Below are positions 49,727 to 58,823 of a stretch of DNA of 64,000 bases, piece after piece. This DNA is from Streptomyces nodosus (GTDB lineage Bacteria; Actinomycetota; Actinomycetes; Streptomycetales; Streptomycetaceae). The notes beneath the pieces were generated by a model. It was given only the letters and a program-made list of their open reading frames with translations, searched no databases and was not told the DNA's origin. Position 1 is the stretch's first letter. Each line of letters begins with the position of its first letter. The position numbers and the translations under genes are program-made. The stretch spans positions 5,363,501 to 5,427,500 of the forward strand of contig NZ_CP023747.1 of NCBI RefSeq assembly GCF_008704995.1. The letters run 5' to 3'.

Positions 49727-52650
49727 CGAACGCCCGGGACACCGGGAAGGACACGAGGGTTTCCGCCGGCGTCGTCCGCGGCCGGCTCCGGGACCCCGAC
49801 CCGCCGGAAGCCGACCCGCGCCAGGCGCACCGGCCCGCGCAGCGCGAGGCGCAGGTCGTGCACGCCGGCGGCGGTGACCGCTGCGGTGAGGGTGGTGTAG
49901 TCGTACGGCCCTGATGTGGGCGGGTCCAGGGTGAGGGCGGTGCGGCGCGGGCCGCCGTCCAGGGAGAGTTCGACGGTTCCCTCGCCCGCCACCGCCATGC
50001 TCACCCGGGTGACCCCGGCGCCGAAGTCGCAGTCGCGGTAGATCAGTTCGCCGGTTCTGCCGGGGACCGCCGTCACCGCGTCGCCCGTCGTCCTCGTCCG
50101 GTCGACGATCTCGATGTCCGACTGCTCGTCGAAGTCGGCGGCGTCCAGGCCGTGTTCGCGGACCGGGCGCGGGCCGAGCGGCTCGCCCGCCAGGCCGAGG
50201 GTCGTCCGCAGACGGATGTCCTCGCTGGACGCCCCGGCCAGGAGCTCGTACCGGCCCGGCTCGATCCGGGCCCGGCCGTGTGCCACGTCCCAGAACTCGA
50301 AGGCCCTCAGCGGGAATTCGAAGGCCAGCTCGGCGGAGGCGCCGGGAGCCAGCCGGACGCGGCGGTGGGCGAGCAGTGCGCGGCGTGGGCGCGGGACGGA
50401 GGGTGCGACGGCGCGGGTGTAGAGCTGGGCGACCTCGTCCGCGGCCCGGGTACCGGTGTTGGTCACCGTGAAGGCGACCGTCAGCCGGTCGTCCCGCAGG
50501 CGCGCGGTGAGGCCGGCATAGGCGAAGGAGGCGTAGGACAGGCCGTGTCCGAAGGGGTACAGCGGGGTTCCCTCGAAGTACAGACAGGTCTGGCGGCTGC
50601 CGATGATGTCGTAGTCGAGCAGGCCGGGCAGGTCGGCGTCGTCCGCGTACCAGGTCTGGGGCAGGCGGCCGCCGGGGGAGACGTCGCCGGAAAGGACCCG
50701 GGCCAGAGCGGTGCCCGCGGCCTGGCCGCCGTGCGCGGTCCACAGGACGGCCGGGAGGCCGGAGGTGTCGACCGCGTAGGGGTACGAGGAGACCAGCACC
50801 AGCGCCGTGCGCGGGTTGGCGGCGCGGGCCGCGCGCAGCAGCCGCTCCTGGTGGGCGGGCAGGCGCAGGGTCGTACGGTCCTCGGTCTCGCGGCCGTTCA
50901 GATGCGGGTCGTTGCCCGCGAACACCAGGACCACATCCGCCCGGCGTGCCGCCCGGGACACCGCGTCCTCGCCCCGCTCGGTGAACTCCAGGGTGAAGAC
51001 CTCGGCGTCGGCCGGGCTCTCCCCGGCGATCCTCACCCCGTCGGCGGTGACCGAGACATATCCGCCCGTTCCAGGATGCCTCAGGAGGTGCCCGTCGCCG
51101 TGCGGCTCCAGGCGGAACGTCTCCTGCACGACCCAGCCGCCGGGCTGGTCCGCGGAGGCGCGGACACGGCGGTCCTCGGCGACCGAGAGATAGCGGCCGT
51201 CGGGGGCGCGGAGGGTCAGCAGGCCCTCGCCCCAGTCGACGAGGGCGAGTTCGGTGCCGGTCGGGTCGGCGTCGAGCGGGGGCAGATCGGTGCGGCCGCG
51301 CAGCAGAGCCGGGTCCAGGGCGCCCTCGTCGCCCCGCGCCGCCTCGCCGTCCCCCGCTCCCGAGACCGCGGGCACTCGTAGATACAGACCGGCGGAGGTC
51401 CTCAGCCGTACCCGGTCCACGCCCTCCGCGAAGTCCACCCGGTCCGCGCCGAAACGCTCGTAGAGACCCTCCAGCGGGGTGGAGCGGTGCATCAGAGTGC
51501 CGCTGTACCAGTCGAGTTTGCACTCGTCGGCGAGGAGGCCGACCGCCGCGACATGTGTCCGCCGGCCGAGCGGGAGCAGGCCGTCGTTCTTGAGGAGCAC
51601 CACCGCCTGCTCCGCCGCCTCCCGGGCGAGCGCCCGGTGGGCCGGGGAGTCGAAGTGCCCGGTGTCCGCGTACGGGTCCAGACGCGGGTCGAACTCGCCC
51701 AGCCGGAAGCGGACGGAAAGGTGGCGGCGGACCGCCCGGTCGATGTCGTCCTCGTCCAGCAGGCCCTGGTCCAGGGCGCCTCGGACCCGCGCCCGGATCG
51801 TCGAACCGTCCGTGCCGTGGTCGGTGAAGCTGTCCACGCCGGCCCGCAGCGCCGCCGCCGTGGCCTCCTCATGGGTGTCGAAGTAGTGCTCGGAGTCGAC
51901 CAGGTTGGAGGGCGCGCCGGCGTCCGAGCAGACCAGCAGCTCCTGGTCGGTCCAAGTGCGCAGGGGTTCGCGCAGCTGGGGCGACACATGGTTGGGGCGG
52001 CCGTTGACCAGGTTGTACGCGGGCATGACCCCGGCCACGGCGCCCGCCTCCACCGTGTCGCGGAAGGCGCGCAGATCGTACTCGTGCAGTACCCGCGGAC
52101 GGACGGAGGAGGAGGCGGTGTCGCGGTCGGTCTCGTTGTTGTGCGCCAGCCAGTGCTTGAGGACGGGGGCGGTGCGCCAGTACGTCGGATGGTCGCCGCG
52201 CAGCCCGCGGGTGTACGCCGTGGCGATCGCCGAGGTCAGCGCGGGGTCCTCGGAGAAGCCCTCCTCGTTGCGGCCCCACAGCGGATGGCGCAGCAGATTC
52301 ACCACCGGCGCCCAGACATTGAGGCCGACACGGTCGTCGCGGGCCCGCATGGCGCGCGCCTCCCGGGAGACCGCCTCGCCGATCCGGCGCACCAGCTCCT
52401 CGTTCCAGGTCGCGCCGAGCCCGACGGCCTGCGGGAAGACCGTCGCCGGGCCCATCCAGGCCACTCCGTGCAGGGCCTCCTGGCCGGTGCGGAACGCGGC
52501 GATGCCCAGCCGTTCGACCGGGGGCGCGAACTGGTGGAGGAATGCGATCTTCTCGTCGAGGGTGAGCCGCTCCAGCAGATCGTCGATGCGCTTCGCGAAC
52601 GGCAACCGCGGATCACGGAAGGGCGGCAGGGGCGGCGTCTCAGCGGTCAC
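49672..52650 (-). CDS. Beta-glucosidase, glycoside hydrolase family 3, intracellular
   Basis: The 992-residue enzyme has the GH3 N-terminal barrel with the nucleophile Asp243 in ELLVCSDAGA, preceded by LKHWLAHNNETDRD and MPAYNLVNGRPNHVSP. The second alpha/beta domain follows (AVVLLKNDGLLPLG to GNDPHLNGRETEDRTTLRLPAHQ), with a fibronectin-like domain (YPFGHGLSYASFAYAGL). An insertion at about 430-550 with repeated GLYLRVP, GRYLSVAEDRRV and GGYVSVTADGV units looks like a beta-trefoil or fascin-like carbohydrate-binding module, and a C-terminal sugar-binding-type domain ends the protein. No signal peptide is seen. It probably removes beta-linked glucose from imported oligosaccharides. AAGGA precedes the GTG at 52650. 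A palindromic operator lies 36 bases upstream. Confidence 0.88.
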   Translation of the reverse strand: MTAETPPLPPFRDPRLPFAKRIDDLLERLTLDEKIAFLHQFAPPVERLGIAAFRTGQEALHGVAWMGPATVFPQAVGLGATWNEELVRRIGEAVSREARAMRARDDRVGLNVWAPVVNLLRHPLWGRNEEGFSEDPALTSAIATAYTRGLRGDHPTYWRTAPVLKHWLAHNNETDRDTASSSVRPRVLHEYDLRAFRDTVEAGAVAGVMPAYNLVNGRPNHVSPQLREPLRTWTDQELLVCSDAGAPSNLVDSEHYFDTHEEATAAALRAGVDSFTDHGTDGSTIRARVRGALDQGLLDEDDIDRAVRRHLSVRFRLGEFDPRLDPYADTGHFDSPAHRALAREAAEQAVVLLKNDGLLPLGRRTHVAAVGLLADECKLDWYSGTLMHRSTPLEGLYERFGADRVDFAEGVDRVRLRTSAGLYLRVPAVSGAGDGEAARGDEGALDPALLRGRTDLPPLDADPTGTELALVDWGEGLLTLRAPDGRYLSVAEDRRVRASADQPGGWVVQETFRLEPHGDGHLLRHPGTGGYVSVTADGVRIAGESPADAEVFTLEFTERGEDAVSRAARRADVVLVFAGNDPHLNGRETEDRTTLRLPAHQERLLRAARAANPRTALVLVSSYPYAVDTSGLPAVLWTAHGGQAAGTALARVLSGDVSPGGRLPQTWYADDADLPGLLDYDIIGSRQTCLYFEGTPLYPFGHGLSYASFAYAGLTARLRDDRLTVAFTVTNTGTRAADEVAQLYTRAVAPSVPRPRRALLAHRRVRLAPGASAELAFEFPLRAFEFWDVAHGRARIEPGRYELLAGASSEDIRLRTTLGLAGEPLGPRPVREHGLDAADFDEQSDIEIVDRTRTTGDAVTAVPGRTGELIYRDCDFGAGVTRVSMAVAGEGTVELSLDGGPRRTALTLDPPTSGPYDYTTLTAAVTAAGVHDLRLALRGPVRLARVGFRRVGVPEPAADDAGGNPRVLPGVPGVRHAPPDPPDPPGTISPDS

Positions 52651-52685
52651 GCGGCGATCCTTAGGAGGGGAGTGGCGGGGCGCTT

Positions 52686-52699
52686 TCGAAGCGCTTCGA
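52686..52699. promoter_or_regulatory. LacI-type operator in the GH3 promoter
   Basis: TCGAAGCGCTTCGA is a perfect 14-bp palindrome with central CG, the usual shape for LacI/GalR-family repressors. It covers the region around the expected transcription start of the GH3 gene. An identical copy lies 180 bases away in the divergent promoter. Confidence 0.7.
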
Positions 52700-52727
52700 T
52701 GCTCGATGGGGTGCGCCCGGGTGTCAA
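52699..52727 (-). promoter_or_regulatory. Putative promoter of the GH3 gene
   Basis: On the minus strand TTGACA (52727-52722), a perfect -35 consensus, is followed after 17 bases by GAGCAT (52704-52699), a weak -10. The start would fall within the operator at 52686-52699. Confidence 0.45.
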
Positions 52728-52827
52728 GACGGCCGACGGCAACACGGCCGTTTCCATGCGGTGGTTGCACGATTTCCGGGAAACGTCGAGGGTTTGGCAC
52801 TCCCTCGAGGAATCTTGGAAGCGGCCC

Positions 52828-52856
52828 TTGTGTGCCCCCGGGTGTTCACCTACCCT
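52828..52856 (+). promoter_or_regulatory. Putative promoter of the binding protein-permease-glycosidase operon
   Basis: TTGTGT (52828-52833) and TACCCT (52851-52856) are 17 bases apart. Transcription would begin about 52863, directly before the operator at 52866-52879, leaving a leader of about 150 bases. Confidence 0.5.
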
Positions 52857-52865
52857 CGCACCACA

Positions 52866-52879
52866 TCGAAGCGCTTCGA
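52866..52879. promoter_or_regulatory. LacI-type operator, second identical copy
   Basis: The same 14-bp palindrome TCGAAGCGCTTCGA lies just after the expected transcription start of the binding-protein operon. A repressor bound here would block initiation. A LacI-family gene for it is not in the window. Confidence 0.7.
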
Positions 52880-53012
52880 CGGCGGAGGAGACGCTTCGTG
52901 CACCCACCCTCCTCCGATGTTCGCCGTCGCTGCTCAACGGCCAGTTCCAGTCGAGACACCGCAGCCGACGGCCGTCGCCGGGTGTCCTGGTGTGCCACGA
53001 AGGGTTGACGCA

Positions 53013-54701
53013 ATGACGCCGAACTCCGCTTCCGCCGCCCCGAGCCGGAGAAGCTTCCTCGCCTCCTCGGCGGTCGCCGCCGCCGCGGTCGCCGGCGGAC
53101 TGCCGCTGCTCGCCGCCTGCGGCGGATCGGACGGCGGCTCGGGCGGGGGCACCACCTCGGGCAAGGACGCCAAGAAGCTGCTGCCGTCCTATGCGGCGAA
53201 CAACGTCGTCACCCCCGACATCCCCGCCAGGAACGGCTCCGCCGTCGGCTTCACCGGCCCGCTCGACCTCGCCGGTCTGAAGACCTCCGTGCCGAAGAAG
53301 CTCGGCGCGGGCGGCAAGGTGACGATCATGTCGCCGTTCTGGGGCTCCCCGCCCAAGCAGGACAACGCGTACTACCGGGGGATGAACGACCTCATCGGCG
53401 TCGACGTCGTCTGGCAGAACCAGGACGGCAACACCTACGAGCAGAAGCTGGGAGCCGTCCTCGCCTCCAGCAGCGTCCCGGACGTCGTGGTGATCCCCGG
53501 CTGGAACATGGGCGGCAAGATACCCAGCGCGATCACCGGAAAGTTCGCCGACCTGGGCCCCTATCTGTCCGGGGACAAGGTCAAGAAGTACCCGAACCTC
53601 GCGGCGATCCCGACGGACGCCTGGCAGCGCTGCATCTTCGGCGGGAAACTGCGCGGCCTGCCGATGCCCGCCTCCTACGTCACGAACATCGTGCCCTTCT
53701 ACCGCAAGGACATCTTCGACCGGGAGGGCTACCGACTCCCGCGTTCGGCGGACGAGTTCATGGCGCTGGCCAAGGACATCACCAATGCCCGGGCCAAGCG
53801 GTGGGCCTGCCTCGACATGAAGTGGACCGCGTTCAACGTCTTCGGGGTGCTCTCCGGCAGCGAGAAGCCGCTCGGCTGGGAACTCGTCGACGGCAAGCTG
53901 ATCTACCGCGTCGAGACCCAGGAGTATCTGGAGGCGCTGGAATGGACCCGCAAGCTCTTCGCCGCCGGATACGTGCACCCCGACGCCGAGCTGGGCAAGA
54001 GCGCTCAGACCGACTCGGGGCCCAAGTTCGCGGCCGGTGAGTTCCTGATCTACAACGACGACATCTCGCAGTGGTACAGCCGCACTGCCGAACAGGCCGC
54101 CCAGAACCCGGACTTCAAGATCTCGGGCATGGACGTCTTCGGCCACGACGGCGGTGCCCCCACCCTGTGGGCCACCCAGCCCGCCAATATCTTCGCGTTC
54201 GTCAGCAAGAAGGCACCCGAGTCCGTCGTCCGAGATGTGCTGGCCGTCGCCGACGTCACCGCCGCGCCGTACGGCACCAAGGAGTACATGCTCACCAACT
54301 ACGGGGTCGAGGGCACCCACTACACCGTCGAGAACGGGGTGCCCGTCAAGAACGACAAGGGCAACAACGAGGTCATCAACGCCTATGTCATGGTCGCGAG
54401 CCCCGCTGCGACCGTCGCCCACCCGGACTTCCCGGACGTCGCCCGGGCCCAGGTCGAGTGGCAGCAGCGGATGGGCGCCGTCACCAAGAAGTCCTCCTTC
54501 TACGGCATGCAGATCGCCGAGCCCTCCCGCTGGACCAATCTCTCCAACGACTTCGAACAGCTGGAGGACGACATCGTCCGCGGCCACAAGAAGATCAGCG
54601 ACATGCAGCAGGCCGTCTCCGACTGGAGGAGCAAGGGCGGCGACCGGCTGCGCGACTGGTACAAGAAGCTCCTCGACGACAACGGCCCGGCGGCAGGCTG
54701 A
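53013..54701 (+). CDS. Oligosaccharide ABC transporter substrate-binding lipoprotein
   Basis: The 562-residue lipoprotein has a twin-arginine motif (SRRSFLASSAVAAAAVAGG) and lipobox LAAC (Cys about residue 36). It belongs to the large family 1 binding proteins of the LipO/LplA kind, which are longer (about 500-560) than usual sugar-binding proteins and often accept complex or branched oligosaccharides. Motifs include VTIMSPFWGSPPKQDNAYYRGMNDLIGVDVVWQNQDG and WACLDMKWTAFNVFGVLSG. GAAGGG stands nine bases before the ATG at 53013; the open frame upstream spans the operator and is unused. With the two permeases that follow it should import products of the secreted GH12 enzyme. Confidence 0.85.
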   Translation: MTPNSASAAPSRRSFLASSAVAAAAVAGGLPLLAACGGSDGGSGGGTTSGKDAKKLLPSYAANNVVTPDIPARNGSAVGFTGPLDLAGLKTSVPKKLGAGGKVTIMSPFWGSPPKQDNAYYRGMNDLIGVDVVWQNQDGNTYEQKLGAVLASSSVPDVVVIPGWNMGGKIPSAITGKFADLGPYLSGDKVKKYPNLAAIPTDAWQRCIFGGKLRGLPMPASYVTNIVPFYRKDIFDREGYRLPRSADEFMALAKDITNARAKRWACLDMKWTAFNVFGVLSGSEKPLGWELVDGKLIYRVETQEYLEALEWTRKLFAAGYVHPDAELGKSAQTDSGPKFAAGEFLIYNDDISQWYSRTAEQAAQNPDFKISGMDVFGHDGGAPTLWATQPANIFAFVSKKAPESVVRDVLAVADVTAAPYGTKEYMLTNYGVEGTHYTVENGVPVKNDKGNNEVINAYVMVASPAATVAHPDFPDVARAQVEWQQRMGAVTKKSSFYGMQIAEPSRWTNLSNDFEQLEDDIVRGHKKISDMQQAVSDWRSKGGDRLRDWYKKLLDDNGPAAG

Positions 54702-54729
54702 CCCGGACACCGAGGCAAGGAGACCGGCC

Positions 54730-55764
54730 GTGTCCCACAGCACGGTGCCTCGGAGCGGGACCGAGGCCGACGCGACGGAGAGGACACCGGTGGCGTCCGG
54801 CGGCGCCACCGGAACCCGGGACGACCGCCACCGGGGCAGGCTGAGCCTGCGGACCAGGCTCAGACGCGACCGTGTGCTGCTTCTGATGACGCTGCCGGCC
54901 GTCGTCCTCGTCCTGCTGTTCAACTACCTGCCGATCCTCGGCAACGTCGTCGCCTTCCAGGACTACGACCCCTACCTCAGCGACAACGGCGTCGTCTCCA
55001 TCCTGCACAGCCCCTGGGTCGGGGTGGAGAACTTCCGGGCGATCTTCGCGGACTCCGCCTTCTGGAGCGCGATGCGCAATACGCTGATCCTGTTCTTCCT
55101 CCAGCTCGTGCTGTACTTCCCCGTCCCGATCCTGCTGGCGCTGCTCATCAACAGCGTGGTCAGGCCCCGGGTGCGGGCGGTCGCGCAGGCCGTGCTGTAT
55201 CTGCCGCACTTCTTCTCCTGGGTGCTGGTCATCGCGGTGTTCCAGCAGCTGCTCGGTGGCGCGGGGCTGCTCTCCCAGCTGCTGCGGCAGCACGGCTACG
55301 ACGGCCTCGACATCATGACCGACCCCACCACCTTCAAGTTCCTCCTCACCGCGCAGAGCGTGTGGAAGGACGCCGGCTGGGGGATCATCGTCTTCCTCGC
55401 CGCGCTCGCCTCGGTGAGCCCGGACCTCTATGAGGCCGCTGCGATGGACGGCGCCGGACGGTGGCGCCGCATCTGGCACGTCACGCTGCCCGCGCTGCGC
55501 CCGGTCATCGCGCTGCTGCTGGTGCTGCGCGTCGGCGACGCCCTCACCGTCGGCTTCGAACAGATCCTGCTGCAACGCGACGCCGTCGGACCGGGGGCCG
55601 CGGAGGTCCTGGACACCTTCGTGTGGTGGAACGGCGTGCGCAACCAGGACTTCGGCTACGCGGCCGCCGCCGGCCTGATCAAGGGTGTGGTCAGCCTGGG
55701 ACTGGTCCTCGCCGCGAACAAGGTGGCCCATCTCATGGGCGAGCAGGGGGTGTACCGGAAGTGA
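54730..55764 (+). CDS. Oligosaccharide ABC transporter permease, LplB-like
   Basis: The 344-residue membrane protein has a charged N-terminus of about 50 residues. Six spans follow: RVLLLMTLPAVVLVLLFNYLPILGNVVAF, LILFFLQLVLYFPVPILLALLIN and four more. The coupling loop is YEAAAMDGAGRWRRIWHVTLPALRPV (about residues 235-260). FSWVLVIAVFQQLLGGAGLLSQLL is typical of the LplB/YteP group, which pairs with long family 1 binding proteins. GTG 54730 follows AAGGAG at eight bases. It ends in a GTGA overlap with the second permease gene. No ATPase gene accompanies the pair. Confidence 0.87.
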   Translation: MSHSTVPRSGTEADATERTPVASGGATGTRDDRHRGRLSLRTRLRRDRVLLLMTLPAVVLVLLFNYLPILGNVVAFQDYDPYLSDNGVVSILHSPWVGVENFRAIFADSAFWSAMRNTLILFFLQLVLYFPVPILLALLINSVVRPRVRAVAQAVLYLPHFFSWVLVIAVFQQLLGGAGLLSQLLRQHGYDGLDIMTDPTTFKFLLTAQSVWKDAGWGIIVFLAALASVSPDLYEAAAMDGAGRWRRIWHVTLPALRPVIALLLVLRVGDALTVGFEQILLQRDAVGPGAAEVLDTFVWWNGVRNQDFGYAAAAGLIKGVVSLGLVLAANKVAHLMGEQGVYRK

Positions 55765-56699
55765 CCGCCGTGATCGGCAAGCCCCTACGGGAAGGACCGG
55801 GCCGTCGGGCCGCCCCGCCCCGGCCGGTGTGGGAGGAGACGCCCACCAGGGCCGGCCTGGCGGGCAAGGCGCTGGTCCTCGCCCTGGCCTGTCTGGCGAT
55901 CCTCTTCCCGCTGTGGATCGTCGTCGTCACCAGCCTCTCCTCGCGCAGGACCATCGACGAGGCCGGCGGTCTGGTCATGGTCCCCAGGGGCATCACCCTC
56001 ATCGCCTACCGGGAACTGCTCGGCGGCGGCCAGGTCACCCGCGCCGCGGTCGTCAGCATCCTGATCACCCTGGTCGGCACGCTGTTCTCGATGACCGTGT
56101 CCGTGCTGTGCGCCTACGGACTGTCCCGCACCGGCTCGCTCGGCCACCGCTGGATCCTGATGACGCTGCTGGCGACGATGTTCTTCAGCGCCGGCCTCAT
56201 CCCCACCTACCTGCTGGTGCAGACCCTCGGCCTGACCGACACCTATCTCGCGCTGATCCTGCCCAGCGCGGTGAGCGTGTTCAACATCCTCGTGCTGCGC
56301 GGCTTCTTCATGAACATCTCGCCGGAACTCGTCGACAGCGCCCGGATCGACGGCGCCGGCGACCTGCGCATCCTGTGGGCGATCGTCATGCCGCTGTCCC
56401 GCGCCGTCCTCGCCGTGATCACGCTGTTCTACGCCGTCGGCTACTGGAGCGCCTGGTTCAACGCGTCCCTGTACCTCAACGACCAGAGCATGCTGCCGCT
56501 GCAGAACGTCATGATCCAGCTCGTGCAGAAGCAGGAGGCCCCGGTGGGCCTCGCCCAGTCCATCAAGACCGGCCAGCTGTCCGGGCTCGCCGTGCAGATG
56601 GCGGTCATGGTGATGGCCCTGCTGCCGGTCGCCGTGCTGTCGCCCTTCGTCCAGAAGCACTTCAGGAAGGGCATGCTCATCGGCGCTGTGAAGGGCTGA
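55761..56699 (+). CDS. Oligosaccharide ABC transporter permease, YtcP-like
   Basis: The 312-residue protein has six spans beginning GLAGKALVLALACLAILFPLWIVVVTSL. The coupling loop is VDSARIDGAGDLRILWAIVMPLSRAV, where the usual EAA alanines are partly replaced. NPF-like family markers include LIPTYLLVQTLGLTDTYLALILPSAVSVFNILVLRGFF. It starts in overlap with the first permease gene and forms the channel with it. As with other Streptomyces sugar importers lacking their own ATPase, the multi-use ATPase MsiK, encoded elsewhere, is the likely energy source. Confidence 0.87.
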   Translation: MTAVIGKPLREGPGRRAAPPRPVWEETPTRAGLAGKALVLALACLAILFPLWIVVVTSLSSRRTIDEAGGLVMVPRGITLIAYRELLGGGQVTRAAVVSILITLVGTLFSMTVSVLCAYGLSRTGSLGHRWILMTLLATMFFSAGLIPTYLLVQTLGLTDTYLALILPSAVSVFNILVLRGFFMNISPELVDSARIDGAGDLRILWAIVMPLSRAVLAVITLFYAVGYWSAWFNASLYLNDQSMLPLQNVMIQLVQKQEAPVGLAQSIKTGQLSGLAVQMAVMVMALLPVAVLSPFVQKHFRKGMLIGAVKG

Positions 56700-56721
56700 C
56701 GTCAGCGCGCCGCCCCCGCCC

Positions 56722-56763
56722 CGCCGTGGCCGACCGCTCCCAGTCCGGCGGCCGGCCACGGCG
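56722..56763 (+). terminator. Internal hairpin between transporter and glycosidase genes
   Basis: A perfect 10-bp stem (56722-56731 with 56754-56763) has a 22-base loop that can itself pair partly. It could attenuate transcription or stabilise the upstream transporter message within the operon. The gap 56700-56846 holds no gene. Confidence 0.4.
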
Positions 56764-56846
56764 GACCACGACCCGACCGGAACGAGGTATGCGATGCACG
56801 CACCCGCCACGAGCCGAAGGGCGCTCCCGCCCGGGGAGCCGCTCTG

Positions 56847-58823
56847 ATGCCCGGCCTCGGCGAGGTGACCCGCGGCCGGGTCCTCTTCGGCGGCGACTAC
56901 AACCCCGAGCAGTGGCCCGAGGAGATCTGGCACGAGGACGTCCGGCTGATGAGGGAGGCGGGCGTCACCACCGTGACCGTCGGGGTCTTCTCCTGGGCCA
57001 GGCTCGAACCCCACCCGGGCGCACGGGAGTTCGGCTGGCTGGACCGGCTGATGGACCTGCTGCACCACAACGGCGTCGGGGTCGCCCTCGCCACCCCCAC
57101 CTCCGCACCGCCCCCCTGGATGGGCCGGCTGCACCCCGAGACCCTGCCCCGCGACGAGGACGGCCACATCGAATGGTGGGGCGGGCGCCAGCACTTCTCC
57201 CACTCCAGCGCTGTCTACCGGCGCCACGCCGCCGCGATCACCGAGGACCTGGCCGCCCGCTACGCCGCCCATCCCGCCCTCACCCTGTGGCACATCAACA
57301 ACGAGTACTGCACCTTCGACCACGGCGACGAGGCCGCGGCCGCCTTCCGCCGCTGGCTCCGCGAGAGGTACGGCACCCTCGACGCGCTCAACACCGCCTG
57401 GGGCACGGCCTTCTGGGGCCAGGTCCACGACAGCTGGGACGGCATCCTGCCCCCGCGCCGCGCCCACTATCTGAAGAACCCCGCCCAGCTGCTGGACTTC
57501 CGGCGCTTCACCTCCGACATGCTCCTCGAGTGCTACACGGCGGAGCGCGACATCGTGCGCCGGCACACCCCGCACATCCCGGTCACCACCAACTTCATGC
57601 CGCTCTGGACGGGACAGGACGGCTGGGCATGGGCGGAGCAGGAGGACATCGTCTCCGTCGACCTCTATCCCGACCCGCGCGACCCCCTCGCGGCGCAGCA
57701 CGGCGCGCTGGTCCAGGACTTGACCCGCTCCCAGGCCCGGGGGCCCTGGATGCTGATGGAGCAGGCGGCGGGGGCGGTCAGCTGGCGCGGCGTCAACCAC
57801 CCCAAGCCGGCGGGCCTCAACCGCCTCTGGTCCTTCCAGGCCGTCGCCCGGGGCGCCGACGCCGTCTGCTACTTCCAGTGGCGGCAGTCCCGGCAGGGCG
57901 CGGAGAAATTCCACTCCGGGATGGTCGGCCATGCGGGGGAGCGGGGCCGCACCTTCCAGGAGGTCACACGGATCGGGGCCGAACTGGCCGCGCTCGGGCC
58001 CGAGGTGGCGGGCAGCGAGGTCACCGCCGAGGTGGCGGTGCTGCACGACTGGCACTCCTGGTGGGCCGGAACCCAGGACGGCCGCCCGTCCCGCGAGGTC
58101 GACCACCCCGCCCTGCTGCACGCCTGGCACCGTGCCCTGTGGGAGTCCCGTCTCACCACCGCCTTCGCCCACCCCGAGCACGATCTGTCCGGGTACCGGC
58201 TCGTCGTCGCCCCGGCGGCCTATCTGCTCACGGACGCGGCGATCGAGAACCTCCTGGCGTATGTGCGCGACGGCGGCACCCTGGTCAGCGGCTTTCTGTG
58301 CGGAGTGGTGGACGAGGACGACCGGGTGCGCCCCGGTGGCATGGACGCCCGGCTGCGCGCCCTGTTCGGCATCGAGACGCTGCACGAGTGGTGGCCGCTG
58401 GAGGCCGGGGAGAGCGTCGTGTGCGAGGGCCCGCACGGCGGCTTCCGGGGCACCCTGTGGTCCGAGGAGCTCCGGACCCGGCCGGAGGCGGTGGCCGCGC
58501 GCTACCGGGGCGGCGAACTCGACGGCCTCCCGGCGGTGTCGAGGCAGGGGCGGGCCTGGTACCTCTCCACTCTTCCCGAGCCGGAGGCGCTGCGCGAGCT
58601 GCTCGCCGGCATCGCCGCCGAGGCGGGCGTACGGCCGGTGCTCGAAGGACTGCCCGACGGGGTCGAGGCGGTCCGGCGCGGGAAGCTGCTCTTCGTGCTC
58701 CACCACGGTCGCGAACCGGTCACGGTCGCGGTGCCGGGCACCCACCGCGAGCTGCTCACCGGCGAGACGGTCAGGGACTCCCTCACCCTGGGCCGGTACG
58801 GAGTGGCGGTGCTGCGGTCATGA
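56847..58823 (+). CDS. Beta-galactosidase, glycoside hydrolase family 42, intracellular
   Basis: The 658-residue enzyme starts with the GH42 signature FGGDYNPEQWPEEIWHEDVRLMREAGVTTVTVGVFSWARLEP. The acid/base is Glu153 in LWHINNEYC and the nucleophile Glu305 in WMLMEQAAGAVSW. The middle trimerisation domain and a small C-terminal beta domain complete the normal length. It has no signal peptide, so it acts on imported oligosaccharides, probably releasing beta-linked galactose. GGGGAG precedes the ATG by about nine bases. The stop overlaps the next gene by four bases (ATGA). Confidence 0.9.
   Translation: MPGLGEVTRGRVLFGGDYNPEQWPEEIWHEDVRLMREAGVTTVTVGVFSWARLEPHPGAREFGWLDRLMDLLHHNGVGVALATPTSAPPPWMGRLHPETLPRDEDGHIEWWGGRQHFSHSSAVYRRHAAAITEDLAARYAAHPALTLWHINNEYCTFDHGDEAAAAFRRWLRERYGTLDALNTAWGTAFWGQVHDSWDGILPPRRAHYLKNPAQLLDFRRFTSDMLLECYTAERDIVRRHTPHIPVTTNFMPLWTGQDGWAWAEQEDIVSVDLYPDPRDPLAAQHGALVQDLTRSQARGPWMLMEQAAGAVSWRGVNHPKPAGLNRLWSFQAVARGADAVCYFQWRQSRQGAEKFHSGMVGHAGERGRTFQEVTRIGAELAALGPEVAGSEVTAEVAVLHDWHSWWAGTQDGRPSREVDHPALLHAWHRALWESRLTTAFAHPEHDLSGYRLVVAPAAYLLTDAAIENLLAYVRDGGTLVSGFLCGVVDEDDRVRPGGMDARLRALFGIETLHEWWPLEAGESVVCEGPHGGFRGTLWSEELRTRPEAVAARYRGGELDGLPAVSRQGRAWYLSTLPEPEALRELLAGIAAEAGVRPVLEGLPDGVEAVRRGKLLFVLHHGREPVTVAVPGTHRELLTGETVRDSLTLGRYGVAVLRS

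Noticed and set aside
55785..58745. A 986-codon minus-strand frame opposite the GH42 gene.
   Set aside because: It is antisense to clearly functional genes and has no recognisable domain.
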